The notes under the pieces are model-generated. The model had not been told where the DNA came from and did no database searches. It was given only the letters and a program-made list of their open reading frames with translations. From positions 2,170,001-2,234,000 of the forward strand of contig NZ_CP143867.1 in NCBI RefSeq assembly GCF_036416795.1: a DNA stretch of 64,000 bases, read 5' to 3'. This document shows, one piece after another, positions 43,122 to 51,421 of this stretch. Position 1 is the first letter of the stretch. Every line of letters begins with the position of its first letter. Origin of the DNA: Bacteroides sp. MSB163. GTDB taxonomy: Bacteria > Bacteroidota > Bacteroidia > Bacteroidales > Bacteroidaceae. The position numbers were made by a program, and so were the translations under genes.

Positions 43122-44652
43122 CTGAAGCGGAGAAAGTTGAAAAACTCTCTCCGTTTTTCTTTTCTACCCCTCGTAACTCGTTGGTTTGCTGATAGATTAA
43201 ATCAAGAACTTTGTTATAAGAATTGGTTCGATATGTTTTTCCGTCAAATTCGATTTTTTCGGGAAACATCGAACTTATCAGCTTAATTTTTACTCCTACA
43301 GACGCATTTCTTATATAGCTATCTATATTGTTTATCAGATTGATAGAGTAGTTTAGTTTTGGTTCGATATTACCACGGTTAGGGTTCTCACGCATTTCAA
43401 TCTGTTGTTGCATGGCTGAGGCTTCTTTTGTGTATCTCTCCAACATTCTGTTATATTGTTCTTTGGTTAAGTCTCCGTCCAGATATTTATCCTCAATGCT
43501 ATTGATACGTTTTTGGACGGTAGAAAGTTCATTTTGCAGTGCTGCTGCTTCTTTTTTGCTTTCTCCTTTGCGTTCGTTTTGCAAATCCTTTAGAATTTCG
43601 TTATACAAGTCCAATACCGTTTTATTGGGCTTTAATTGGGCTGTATATCGAGCGAACTCTTCGTTTACGTTCTCTGCTCTCATTCTTATATGTTTTTGAT
43701 TGTTACAACAAAAGTAGTAGGTGTATTTGCCGCCATTGCCCGAACTTGTAGCACCAGTTAAGGCACAACCACATACGGGGCAGATTAAAAACTTCCGCAA
43801 AAATAAGTCAGGATTTATGGCTTTGGATAGTTTAGGTGTTTTCTTTCTTTTGCCGTCTAATATTTCTTGAACTTTGTAGAATGTTTCTTCATCTATAATT
43901 GCTTCGTGTTCACCGTTTACATAATATTCGTGTTCTCCTTTGTATGCTGGCACACGAATTTTACCGATATAAAATTTGTTACGTAGCATTTCAAGAAATG
44001 AACTTTCGGGTATATTATATCCTTTTCTTGCAAACTTCCTACGGATATAACAAGGTGTTTCAATGCCTTTAGCCACTTCCTTAAATATGGCTTGTATAAA
44101 TGGTGCTGTATTGGTATCTATTTCTACATGGGTTTCATGTTTGCTAATACGTACATTCTTATATCCTCTTGGTGCTTTATTAGCACATTTCCCTTTTGCC
44201 AATGTTCCATGAATACCGTCCATTGTGGCTTTTGACCTCTTGATGTTGTCGCATTGTGCCGAGCCTATGTGTACTCCCAATAAAAGGGGCCAAGTGTCAG
44301 AATTGAAGTCTAAAGGTGCTTCGATTGCATTTGGTTCAACTCCCAATTTGATTAATTCTTTTAGGTTTTCACTGGCACTGATAATATCTCGTGAATATCT
44401 ATCCCACCGCAAGAATAGTAACTTATTCACTTTACCTTTGTTCTTACGTATATAGTTCATTATTCCTTGTATAACAGGACGTTTCTCAAATGTTTTAGCA
44501 CTCTCGTCCTCTCTGTATGGGATATTATCAATGATGTTATATCCCATTTGGTTACAATACTTCCGTAAGCGTTCTTCTTGTATGTCTAAGCTGGCTCCTA
44601 ATGTTTGTTCATCCGAACTTACTCTACAATATATTATCACATTTGCATTCAT
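43087..44652 (-). CDS. Large serine recombinase (site-specific integrase) whose 3' end lies in the tRNA
   Basis: A 521-residue recombinase: catalytic domain starting VIIYCRVSSDEQ (serine 12), recombinase domain (GTLAKGKCANKAPRGYKNV), zinc ribbon (CPVCGCALTG ... YFCCNNQ) and a long coiled coil (NELSTVQKRINSIEDKYLD). It should integrate and excise element A. The last codons (RPGVEPGWK and stop) are read from the antisense of the tRNA-Leu T arm. The native tail probably differs in the circle (see 61843-61976). The start overlaps the stop of the 51-residue gene upstream (ATGA). Confidence 0.92.
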   Translation of the reverse strand: MNANVIIYCRVSSDEQTLGASLDIQEERLRKYCNQMGYNIIDNIPYREDESAKTFEKRPVIQGIMNYIRKNKGKVNKLLFLRWDRYSRDIISASENLKELIKLGVEPNAIEAPLDFNSDTWPLLLGVHIGSAQCDNIKRSKATMDGIHGTLAKGKCANKAPRGYKNVRISKHETHVEIDTNTAPFIQAIFKEVAKGIETPCYIRRKFARKGYNIPESSFLEMLRNKFYIGKIRVPAYKGEHEYYVNGEHEAIIDEETFYKVQEILDGKRKKTPKLSKAINPDLFLRKFLICPVCGCALTGATSSGNGGKYTYYFCCNNQKHIRMRAENVNEEFARYTAQLKPNKTVLDLYNEILKDLQNERKGESKKEAAALQNELSTVQKRINSIEDKYLDGDLTKEQYNRMLERYTKEASAMQQQIEMRENPNRGNIEPKLNYSINLINNIDSYIRNASVGVKIKLISSMFPEKIEFDGKTYRTNSYNKVLDLIYQQTNELRGVEKKNGESFSTFSASVPRPGVEPGWK

Positions 44653-44804
44653 AATTCTTGTTTTTTAGTTAATGCTATTTTTTCATTCTCTATCTGCAAT
44701 TCTGCTAATAGGTATAGATATTGTCTCACTATTTTTACTTTCTCATTATCGTATTTTTCTTTACCTTTATTGAGTATCGCTGCGCATTGTTCCAATGGTA
44801 TCAT
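44649..44804 (-). CDS. Small gene (51 residues) coupled to the large recombinase
   Basis: The frame from ATG at 44804 begins MIPLEQCAAILNKGKEKYD and is predicted to be helical (REYLYL-like QYLYLLAELQIENEK). Its TGA overlaps the recombinase ATG (ATGA), so translation is probably coupled. A -7 element TATATTTG lies upstream at 44977-44970. Small genes in this place may control the recombinase, but no function is known. Confidence 0.6.
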   Translation of the reverse strand: MIPLEQCAAILNKGKEKYDNEKVKIVRQYLYLLAELQIENEKIALTKKQEL

Positions 44805-45014
44805 TAGATACTGGTATTATTGTGTTGCAATGTATGATGCAACTTATTCTTACACATTCAATCAATCCACAAGACAAGGAAGTGCCTAGGCATGAATGTG
44901 CTTCTTGCCCCATATATCATTATTTGAAGTAAAAGATATTTTTTTAAGTGAATTGATGTACCAACATTGCAAATATACGACCTATAAATACAATTACCAC
45001 TTTTGATGTGTAAA

Positions 45015-45641
45015 TTATGTTAATTTGGTTAATTTACGCAAGGTGTTGATACTTGTTCCCGTCAGTTTTGAGGTATTTCGGAGTGAATACCCTCTTTTCA
45101 AGAGTCTAATTTCTTCTCCATACTCTTCCCTCATAGCCTCATCGCTTTTCGTATATCCCATTTTTCGCCCTACCTTACCACCATTATTGAGGAAATTCTG
45201 ATAGCCGCTCGCTACACGTTCTCGAATGGTCTTGCGCTCCATACGTGCTACTTCGGCAAGTATAGTGATAAGAAATTGGCTCATTGGATTGATTTCTCCC
45301 TCTGGAGTAAGTGTTTCAATATTATAATTTTGAATGAATACTGATACTCTGTTTTGATTGAGTATCTCTATGGTTTGTAAAACTTGTAGGGTATCACGTC
45401 CAAGTCTGGATAGTTCGGTTATTAATACTTTATTTATATTGTGTGAGTTGATATAGCTTATCATATTCATTAGTTCTATGCGTTCTATGTTCTTTTTTGC
45501 TCCAGATACTTTCTCCGCAAATATAGCCTCAACTACCCAGTTGTTTGCTGAGGCTAATGTTCTCAAATCATTTATTTGACGTTCATAGTCTTGTGTTCCG
45601 TTGGTACTTGATACTCGTGCAAAGATTACTACTTTTTTCAT
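45015..45641 (-). CDS. Small serine recombinase (resolvase/invertase type)
   Basis: A 208-residue protein with catalytic start VVIFARVSSTNGTQDYERQ (serine 11), TELSRLGRDTLQVL, and a C-terminal HTH (SLRNTSKLTGTSINTLRKL). It may resolve dimers of the excised element or invert a segment. No inverted repeats fit for an invertible promoter were seen nearby. A -7 element TATCTTTG lies at 45669-45662. Confidence 0.85.
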   Translation of the reverse strand: MKKVVIFARVSSTNGTQDYERQINDLRTLASANNWVVEAIFAEKVSGAKKNIERIELMNMISYINSHNINKVLITELSRLGRDTLQVLQTIEILNQNRVSVFIQNYNIETLTPEGEINPMSQFLITILAEVARMERKTIRERVASGYQNFLNNGGKVGRKMGYTKSDEAMREEYGEEIRLLKRGYSLRNTSKLTGTSINTLRKLTKLT

Positions 45642-45772
45642 GGTGTTACTTGTTTATGATGCAAAGATAGTGACGTATATTTAATATAAATCATTTATAG
45701 CGTTAAATAAGGCTAGAAATATGGTAAATATTAAATATTTATCATTCCTTTGTGGAGTAAAATATACACAAT

Positions 45773-45991
45773 ATGGATAATAAACAAGAAAGAACAGTTG
45801 TTCACGTTGAATACAACGGACAACATTACTATTTTGGCTCACTCTCTGCAATTTATACGAAATTCAGTCCTAAAGACTTGGGTATCGCATTGGGGACATT
45901 AAGAAATTATGGATTGAAAGAAGAAAAGCCGTATCAGAACTCTCTATGCACTATAAGAAAAGGTTTTTTGATAACGATGCCTAAAAAGTAA
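45773..45991 (+). CDS. Hypothetical protein (72 residues) in element A
   Basis: Starts MDNKQERTVVHVEYNGQHYY and is basic at its end (ITMPKK). It is divergent from the resolvase gene and converges on the XRE gene with a five-base gap. The middle (FSPKDLGIALGTLRNYGL) could be an HTH-like helix pair that binds DNA. Not recognised. Confidence 0.55.
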   Translation: MDNKQERTVVHVEYNGQHYYFGSLSAIYTKFSPKDLGIALGTLRNYGLKEEKPYQNSLCTIRKGFLITMPKK

Positions 45992-45996
45992 AGTAA

Positions 45997-46215
45997 TTAT
46001 TCTACATCTAATAGGTCTTTTAGCCTAACTCCTAAAGCAAGACTAATTTTATATGCGTTTTTTATCGTCAGATTGGTGCGTCCAGCTTCAATTCGCGACA
46101 TATTAGCTTTTTCAAAGTTGCATTTAGCTGCCAAGTCTTGTTGACTTATTCCTTTTTCAAGCCTTATTTCCTTTATTTTGTCTCCTATTTTAATAAAAAG
46201 TTGCTGCTCATTCAT
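45997..46215 (-). CDS. XRE-family repressor of element A
   Basis: A 72-residue Cro/C1 protein: KIKEIRLEKGISQQDLAAKCNFEKANMSRIEAGRTNLTIKNAYKISLALGVRLKDLL. The gene reads away from the lipoprotein gene. The gap between them holds two GTTATCAnnnnTGATAAC palindromes that are its probable operators. Confidence 0.88.
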   Translation of the reverse strand: MNEQQLFIKIGDKIKEIRLEKGISQQDLAAKCNFEKANMSRIEAGRTNLTIKNAYKISLALGVRLKDLLDVE

Positions 46216-46224
46216 TTTTCTGTA

Positions 46225-46288
46225 GTTATCATTTGTGATAACAAAGAAAAGGGCTTATCTTTGCAGACTGGTTATCATATATGATAAC
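46225..46288. promoter_or_regulatory. Twin operators around a promoter between XRE and lipoprotein genes
   Basis: GTTATCATTTGTGATAAC (46225-46242) and GTTATCATATATGATAAC (46271-46288) share 7-base arms and a 4-base spacer. The -7 element TATCTTTG (46256-46263) for the lipoprotein gene lies between them. The distance between centres is 46 bases. The XRE protein beside it is the likely ligand, giving self-control and control of the lipoprotein gene. Confidence 0.7.
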
Positions 46289-46320
46289 TAACAAATTCTT
46301 AATTAATAAACTCTTATAAG

Positions 46321-46803
46321 ATGAAAAAGAATGTATTTATTTTGTTTGTAGTTCTTTTAACTACTAGTGTGTTTATGTCTTGTTCCAGTGATGATGACAA
46401 TGACAATGGAAAAGTTGAAAATACCATTATTATCAATGGTAAAGAGTACCTTAATGATGAGTCTGCATCTGTGTCGTACAACTCTTATAGTCAGTCTATT
46501 AGTTTTGAGGCTGGCTTTAGTAATCCAGAAAGTCTTATGGATATAAGTTATTTTACGATTGCAAGTAATGATGCTGCTAGTGTAGATAAGCTAACCAACG
46601 GAATGGAACTTAATGCTAAAGTTAAAGAATTTGTGAAAAATACAGATTTAGGCTCTAGCTATACTTATACTACAGTAGGTGGAAAAGTCGTTGTGGATAA
46701 TGTGACCTCTGAAACTATAACGCTTCGTTATGATGATTTTAAGTTCACAAAAAATGGTAGTGAATATACGATAAAAGGTAGAGTTCTTTATCACAAAAAT
46801 TAA
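46321..46803 (+). CDS. Element-encoded lipoprotein of unknown function
   Basis: A 160-residue protein with a lipoprotein signal (VFILFVVLLTTSVFMSCSSDDD) and a beta-rich body (NTIIINGKEYLNDESASVSYN). It is the only envelope protein of element A and is under the twin XRE operators. Such cargo could give surface exclusion or host benefit, but this is inference. Confidence 0.75.
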   Translation: MKKNVFILFVVLLTTSVFMSCSSDDDNDNGKVENTIIINGKEYLNDESASVSYNSYSQSISFEAGFSNPESLMDISYFTIASNDAASVDKLTNGMELNAKVKEFVKNTDLGSSYTYTTVGGKVVVDNVTSETITLRYDDFKFTKNGSEYTIKGRVLYHKN

Positions 46804-46836
46804 TCACAATAATCTTTTAGATTAAACTGACACAAA

Positions 46837-46885
46837 AAAAAGTGTATCAATAGGTCTTTTGATAGATTATATTGATACACTTTTT
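46837..46885. terminator. Bidirectional terminator between lipoprotein and Rep-like genes
   Basis: Perfect 16-base arms, AAAAAGTGTATCAATA (46837-46852) and its complement (46870-46885), with T-runs on both strands. It lies between convergent genes. Confidence 0.85.
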
Positions 46886-46905
46886 GTTTTGATACATAAG
46901 CCTCA

Positions 46906-47904
46906 TCAAAGTAACAGATTACGTATCTTTTCAATAGGGTTTTCGCTAGTTGAGGCTGATGTCATTGCATGATAAACCGTTTCAAACTTTTTCATTCGTT
47001 TTGTTGCTCCGCTGCGTGAACTGAATTTACTTCTAACATCCTGCTCTAGTAGTTTTAAGTCACCATTGTACCTTTCGAGAATGATTTTCATTGCCCAATT
47101 TTCGTAATCATCAAAAGTTGTGTTTGGCATATTGGCTGTAGAATTACCGAAAACCTTGTCAAATTGAGCAAGGATAGGGTTTGTATCGGAATTTAGTACA
47201 CTGAATATTTTGGTATCGGTCAAATTCAGATACTTCATTATCTTTTTAGGCGTGTCTAATGTAATTTCAAATCTGGTTTTCTCTTTGAAATAGTCTATTA
47301 CTGATTGTGGTTGTGATAGGCTATTTAAAAAGTCTTTATTGTGGCTGGTACATATTTCTTTTTCTTTATTATATAAGGTGATTGTCTCCGTACAATCTTT
47401 GGATTTCACATCTTTAGTAAACATAATTCCCTCTTTATCGTAATGTGCCCACTTGAAGCGTCTATAGTTGTTTACTTGCGAATTAAGAGCGTCCAGAAGA
47501 TTATCACTTAGAATAAGGTTTGCATCATAAGTTACATCTACTGATGTAATTGCCCCATTTGATAAGATACTATCTACGTCAATATCACAAATATTTAGTT
47601 GGTTTATATTGGTTAGACATTCTTTGATAGTATCTCTTGAAATTAAGTCTGGATATTTTTCTTTCAAAATCTTACTGGAAAATTCAAGAGTTAAGGTTTG
47701 TTTTATATAACTGACAGCTATATAAAGGTTATAAGGTATATTTATATCATCTTTAGAACTATAAAATATACCTATTTTCTCTCCACTACGTGAATGAAAC
47801 ATTTCATTAAACTTCACTTTAGTATTGAGAAGATATTTATAGTTGGATTTAATTTTAATTCTATCAAAAGTGATTAATCGTTTCGTTTCATATTGCGATG
47901 TCAT
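46906..47904 (-). CDS. Replication-initiator-like protein (filamentous phage/plasmid type)
   Basis: A 332-residue protein. The segment ETITLYNKEKE followed by RFEITLDTPKKI looks like the replication proteins of filamentous phages and small rolling-circle plasmids. The N-terminal part (LITFDRIKIKSNYKYL) is beta-rich. It could start rolling-circle copying of the excised circle of element A. No clear HUH (HxH) motif can be picked out, so the family call is tentative. It is followed on the same strand upstream by a NUMOD3-like small gene. Confidence 0.5.
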   Translation of the reverse strand: MTSQYETKRLITFDRIKIKSNYKYLLNTKVKFNEMFHSRSGEKIGIFYSSKDDINIPYNLYIAVSYIKQTLTLEFSSKILKEKYPDLISRDTIKECLTNINQLNICDIDVDSILSNGAITSVDVTYDANLILSDNLLDALNSQVNNYRRFKWAHYDKEGIMFTKDVKSKDCTETITLYNKEKEICTSHNKDFLNSLSQPQSVIDYFKEKTRFEITLDTPKKIMKYLNLTDTKIFSVLNSDTNPILAQFDKVFGNSTANMPNTTFDDYENWAMKIILERYNGDLKLLEQDVRSKFSSRSGATKRMKKFETVYHAMTSASTSENPIEKIRNLLL

Positions 47905-48011
47905 TAAAAAATTAAAGTTATTCTTTTATTCTTGTGGGAAATGTACTCTGTAGGCTACAATTTCCCCCTTTGATAATGGAGTATATCAAAGGACTATGAA
48001 AAGAGAGGGGA

Positions 48012-48209
48012 TTATTGCCCCTCTTTTTCTGTCTTGTCACTTGAGTTGTCATCTGGTTTGACTGGTATAGTCTTCCAGTAATTACTCATGCCTTGTGATA
48101 TTGCTTGGATATGCGAAGCTGACTTGCTTCTACCTCTTAATGATTGACTGATTTTCGCTTTGGTATCGTCTCCAAGATTACGATACATTCTTTTTCCTAT
48201 ATTATCCAT
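48012..48209 (-). CDS. Small NUMOD3-like DNA-binding protein
   Basis: A 65-residue basic protein with KAKISQSLRGRSKSASHIQAISQGMSNYW, a double copy of the pattern (K-I-S-x-S-L-x-G-R) of NUMOD3 DNA-binding motifs. It probably helps the Rep-like protein encoded downstream. The 320 bases to its right (48210-48536) contain no gene and could hold an origin. Confidence 0.6.
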   Translation of the reverse strand: MDNIGKRMYRNLGDDTKAKISQSLRGRSKSASHIQAISQGMSNYWKTIPVKPDDNSSDKTEKEGQ

Positions 48210-48536
48210 ATTAATTGATTTTATACTAGATAAATAGTAAAATGAAGTAAGAATGTAAAGAATAGTAGGTTGATTTCACAGAAAAAATATCTGGACCAGA
48301 AAATTTAGATACAGAGTCGTTTGTTCTTATTAACCATACCTGCTAAAATAGGGTATTTTAAGAGCCGAGTTACGGTGCTATGTCTTGTCTATTAATCACA
48401 TAAGAGATAAACCTTAATTCACTTACAAACTAATATGTTATTTACCATACTTGCTTTGTATCATTAAATATTTTATCTTTGTGGTTGAGAAATAGTTAAT
48501 TTGAAATGATGTAATCCAAATATAAAAGGTTGGCTT

Positions 48537-48620
48537 TTATAATGGTATCAGTTCCCGTAGTTCCCAAATTAAATCCAAATCATGTAGGAATTGGTTCGAG
48601 AACAGAACGGTTAAGGGTAC
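48537..48620 (-). other. Right end of element A: detached recombinase C-terminal codons and attachment core
   Basis: The frame read on the minus strand from GTACCC (48620-48615) continues LTVLFSNQFLHDLDLIWEL and ends at TAA at about 48537-48539, 28 codons in all. The same frame, with partly synonymous differences, occurs at 61843-61927. In the circular element these codons would follow directly the recombinase codons that end at 43123. The core is GGGTAC. Confidence 0.7.
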
Positions 48621-48624
48621 GAAT

Positions 48625-48656
48625 AAATCCTGATAATCACTTGATTATCAGGATTT
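48625..48656. terminator. Perfect hairpin at the left end of the IME
   Basis: Perfect 15-base arms (AAATCCTGATAATCA and its complement) with a two-base loop, followed by TTTTCTCTTT. It starts five bases inside the element. It probably shields the element from transcription entering from outside. Confidence 0.85.
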
Positions 48657-48857
48657 TCTCTTTCTGTAAGGCGTACTAAATGTGTACTGATTGACGAAAA
48701 CAAGAATAGAGTGTACTTTTATAGTTCTCGCCCCTGCATCTTTATAATTTCTTAACTCTTATACTTTCCTTTCTCCCTTATTATTGCCAATGTTTTCTCG
48801 GAAAATAAGATTTCCAGCTTATATTTGTAGTGGAAACGATTTTATAAAGATACGGTT

Positions 48858-49766
48858 ATGGAAAATTATATAGAAACCAATTTCAGAGAGATACAGAAGA
48901 TTTTGGATAGTTGCATAGCACATGACTATAAAACCAAAGTAGATGAACTATTTTTAAAGCGTGAGTATTTGACGCAAGCCCAACTAAAGGACTATTTGCG
49001 CCAAGAAATTTTCCGTGTGACTGAGAATATTGTAACCATTCAACAAAAATACCGTGTATTGCAATACATTGTGTTGGATATAAATATTCCCGATTTCCTG
49101 TGGGAAAGCAGTTTCTTTGAGGTCTTAAATCCTGATGAAAAAAGAAAGTATGTAGGTTTCCGGTGTTCTAATTTCGATATGGATGCATATTTACGTGAAC
49201 CATCCTGTTATGAAGAACAACTTCCCTACTTTTCTATCATTATTAATTTTGTCGTATTTTCTAAGTATTTGACCCATCTTCAAGAACAAGAAAGCAAATA
49301 CTATACAGATACGGTTGCCATCCAAGAACAGACCTTGCCAAAAGAGAAAAAAGAAAGTACGGAAAATAAGCCAGTCAAGATTGTAGGCAAAATCAGCCCT
49401 TTCAAATCCGTACTTACCCCGAAGGAAATCAACTTGCTTGCCGACTGTATTAATGAAGCTCATGTTTTTACTACCACCATAAATGCTAAAATACTTACCG
49501 ATTTTTTCAATTGTAAACTTGACGGAGTCCTGAAAGTCAATAATACACGTTTGTTTGCCTATCTCATGATGCAGCTTGGTTGCTATAATTACATTGTTTA
49601 TGAATGGCAGTCCGTCATAGCAAACAATAAGCTGATATTGGGAAAGATAAAAGGCGAACCACTTACACGTACTGATTTGTCAAGCGCGACAGACCAAGCA
49701 AAATCTATCTATCCGAAAGGATATGAAATCATAGACAAATACATCAAACAACTGAAAAAAGGTTGA
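48858..49766 (+). CDS. Hypothetical protein of a mobilizable element
   Basis: A 302-residue protein that begins MENYIETNFREIQKILDSC. The C-terminal part (SVLTPKEINLLADCINEAHVF ... DFFNCKLDGVLKVNNTRLFAYLMMQLG) is helical and recalls the C-terminal part of RteC-like regulators, but I do not assign it. It is the first gene of the IME, before the HTH/RepA pair. Function unknown. Confidence 0.6.
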   Translation: MENYIETNFREIQKILDSCIAHDYKTKVDELFLKREYLTQAQLKDYLRQEIFRVTENIVTIQQKYRVLQYIVLDINIPDFLWESSFFEVLNPDEKRKYVGFRCSNFDMDAYLREPSCYEEQLPYFSIIINFVVFSKYLTHLQEQESKYYTDTVAIQEQTLPKEKKESTENKPVKIVGKISPFKSVLTPKEINLLADCINEAHVFTTTINAKILTDFFNCKLDGVLKVNNTRLFAYLMMQLGCYNYIVYEWQSVIANNKLILGKIKGEPLTRTDLSSATDQAKSIYPKGYEIIDKYIKQLKKG

Positions 49767-49891
49767 GCATAGATTGAACGCTCAAACAAAGGTCAATTAG
49801 ACTTCATTTTCAAGCTCTTAACTTTGCCCCCGTTAACAAAAAAAACGAGGGTGCGCACCTTCATATTGTTTCACCTAAATTCCTAAACAAT

Positions 49892-50179
49892 ATGGAAAGA
49901 GATTTAGAGTTAAGAGTTTCCGAACTCGAAAAGATGTTGTTCCTTTCAAAGAATGTGCTTAGCTTCGATGAAGCGAGCAAGTTCTTGAACCTTTCAAAAA
50001 GTTACCTGTACAAGCTGACTTCGGGTAACTTGATACCTCATTACAAACCGCAGGGCAAAATGCTTTATTTTGAGAAAGCGGAGTTGGAAGCGTGGTTGCG
50101 TCAGAACCCGGTGAAGACGCAGGCGCAGATAGAGCAGGAAGCGCAGAAGTATATCCTTAACCGTCCTCTAAAGAAATAA
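49892..50179 (+). CDS. HTH protein, excisionase/MerR-like
   Basis: A 95-residue protein: LSFDEASKFLNLSKSYLYKLTSGNLIPHYKPQGKMLYFEKAELEAWL is a standard winged HTH of the excisionase group. Its stop (TAA 50177-50179) overlaps the start of the next gene by one base. A -7 element TAACTTTG is near 49818. It may control replication or excision. Confidence 0.85.
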   Translation: MERDLELRVSELEKMLFLSKNVLSFDEASKFLNLSKSYLYKLTSGNLIPHYKPQGKMLYFEKAELEAWLRQNPVKTQAQIEQEAQKYILNRPLKK

Positions 50180-51258
50180 TGGCTATGGAAAACAAGAAGA
50201 AAGAGGAAACCGGACAAGGTATAGCCATGACGAAAGAGGATTTTGCGACCCTTTGGAAAACCATTCATTTAAAAGTGACGGACACTTATGAAGTACCGCC
50301 CGAAATTCTTTGGGTGAACGGTTCTACCATTGGCACGTTGGGTAATTTCAGCGCATCCACAGGCAAAGCCAAGAGCAAAAAGACATTCAACATTTCCGCT
50401 ATCGTTGCGGCGGCGTTGAAGAATGACGAGGTACTGAAGTATTCTGCATGCCTGCCACCGAACAAGCGGAAAATTCTCTATGTTGATACCGAACAGAGCA
50501 AGTACCATTGCCATAAGGTCATGGAGCGTATTTTGCGCCTTGCCGGACTGCCGACAGACAAGGATAGGGAGGATTTTGTTTTCATCGTGCTAAGGGAGCA
50601 GACCCCCGACAAACGGAAGCAGATTATCGGCTATATGCTTGAAAATATGCCCGATGTGGGGTTGCTCATCATTGACGGAATCCGTGACTTGATGTATGAC
50701 ATCAACAGTCCGAGCGAATCGACTGACCTAATCAATCTCTTGATGCGCTGGTCAAGCGGCTATAACCTGCATATCCACACCGTATTGCATTTGAACAAGG
50801 GGGATGACAACACAAGGGGGCATATCGGCACGGAACTGAACAACAAGGCTGAAACCGTCCTGCAAATCACGAAAAGCCAGCAGGACGGTAACATAAGCGA
50901 GGTAAAGGCGATGCACATACGTGACCGGGAGTTTGACCCGTTCGCATTCCGTATCAATGACAACGCATTACCCGAAGTCGTGGACGGTTATGTATTCAAG
51001 CAGCCCAGCCAAGACAGGGGCTTTCCACTGGCGGAACTGACGGAGCAACAGCACAGGACGGCTTTGGCAAACGGTTTTGGCAAACAGGTTATATATGGTT
51101 ACGAGAATGTCCTAAAGACCTTGAAACAAGGCTATGCGAGTATCGGCTACGAGCGTGGGCGCAATATCCATGTGGAACTGAACAAGTTCCTTGTGAACAA
51201 GCGCATGATTGTGAAAGAGGGCAAGGGCTACCGCTACAATCCCGATTTCCATTATTAA
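50179..51258 (+). CDS. RepA-like AAA ATPase/helicase
   Basis: A 359-residue protein of the RecA-like RepA group: a degenerate P-loop STGKAKSKKTFNISA (one glycine replaced), Walker B VGLLIIDGIRDLMYD, and HTVLHLNKGDDNTRGHIGTELNNKAE. These proteins help unwind replication origins of small mobile elements. It lies beside a primase and iteron-like repeats, so the IME may replicate after excision. Confidence 0.85.
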   Translation: MAMENKKKEETGQGIAMTKEDFATLWKTIHLKVTDTYEVPPEILWVNGSTIGTLGNFSASTGKAKSKKTFNISAIVAAALKNDEVLKYSACLPPNKRKILYVDTEQSKYHCHKVMERILRLAGLPTDKDREDFVFIVLREQTPDKRKQIIGYMLENMPDVGLLIIDGIRDLMYDINSPSESTDLINLLMRWSSGYNLHIHTVLHLNKGDDNTRGHIGTELNNKAETVLQITKSQQDGNISEVKAMHIRDREFDPFAFRINDNALPEVVDGYVFKQPSQDRGFPLAELTEQQHRTALANGFGKQVIYGYENVLKTLKQGYASIGYERGRNIHVELNKFLVNKRMIVKEGKGYRYNPDFHY

Positions 51259-51277
51259 AAGTCAGTTTGGTTTAGTC

Positions 51278-51360
51278 CGGGTGTATATATAAGCGTAACG
51301 GACTGTTTGTTTCCCGGTATCGGAGCAGGCAGGTTTAGTATGGTACGGGTGTATATATAA
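51278..51360 (+). repeat. Iteron-like repeats between repA-like and primase genes
   Basis: CGGGTGTATATATAA occurs at 51278-51292 and 51346-51360, 68 bases apart, each near a (A)ACGGAC copy. The 163-base gap is AT-rich at the copies. It may be part of an origin or a control region. There is no other feature in the gap. Confidence 0.55.
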
Positions 51361-51421
51361 CGGACTAAACAGGACTGGCGCACTTTTCAACTATTTTTTT
51401 ATCCCCAAAAAAGAAAATGTT

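Larger units (their letters stand above)
43117..48620. mobile_element. Integrated element A: serine-recombinase element at tRNA-Leu (about 5.5 kb)
   Basis: Bounded on the left by GGGTAC at 43117-43122 (tRNA 3' end) and on the right by GGGTAC at 48615-48620. Content: large serine recombinase, coupled 51-residue gene, small serine recombinase, two short genes, a lipoprotein under XRE control, a replication-initiator-like protein and a NUMOD3-like protein. Its left end (43123-43262) is repeated at 60466-60600, and its right end (48537-48614) at 61843-61921, so the ends are defined by comparison. It has no relaxase or coat gene. tRNA targeting is unusual for a serine recombinase. Confidence 0.75.

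Noticed and set aside
43109..43122. Loss of function of the tRNA-Leu by insertion
   Set aside because: All stems and the 3' end are intact up to the discriminator base, so the tRNA is complete.
46837..46885. AGTGTAT in the element A terminator as a copy of the DUF3244 operator
   Set aside because: It lies in the stem of a perfect terminator between convergent genes, without the 11-nt pair or a -7 box at the right distance.
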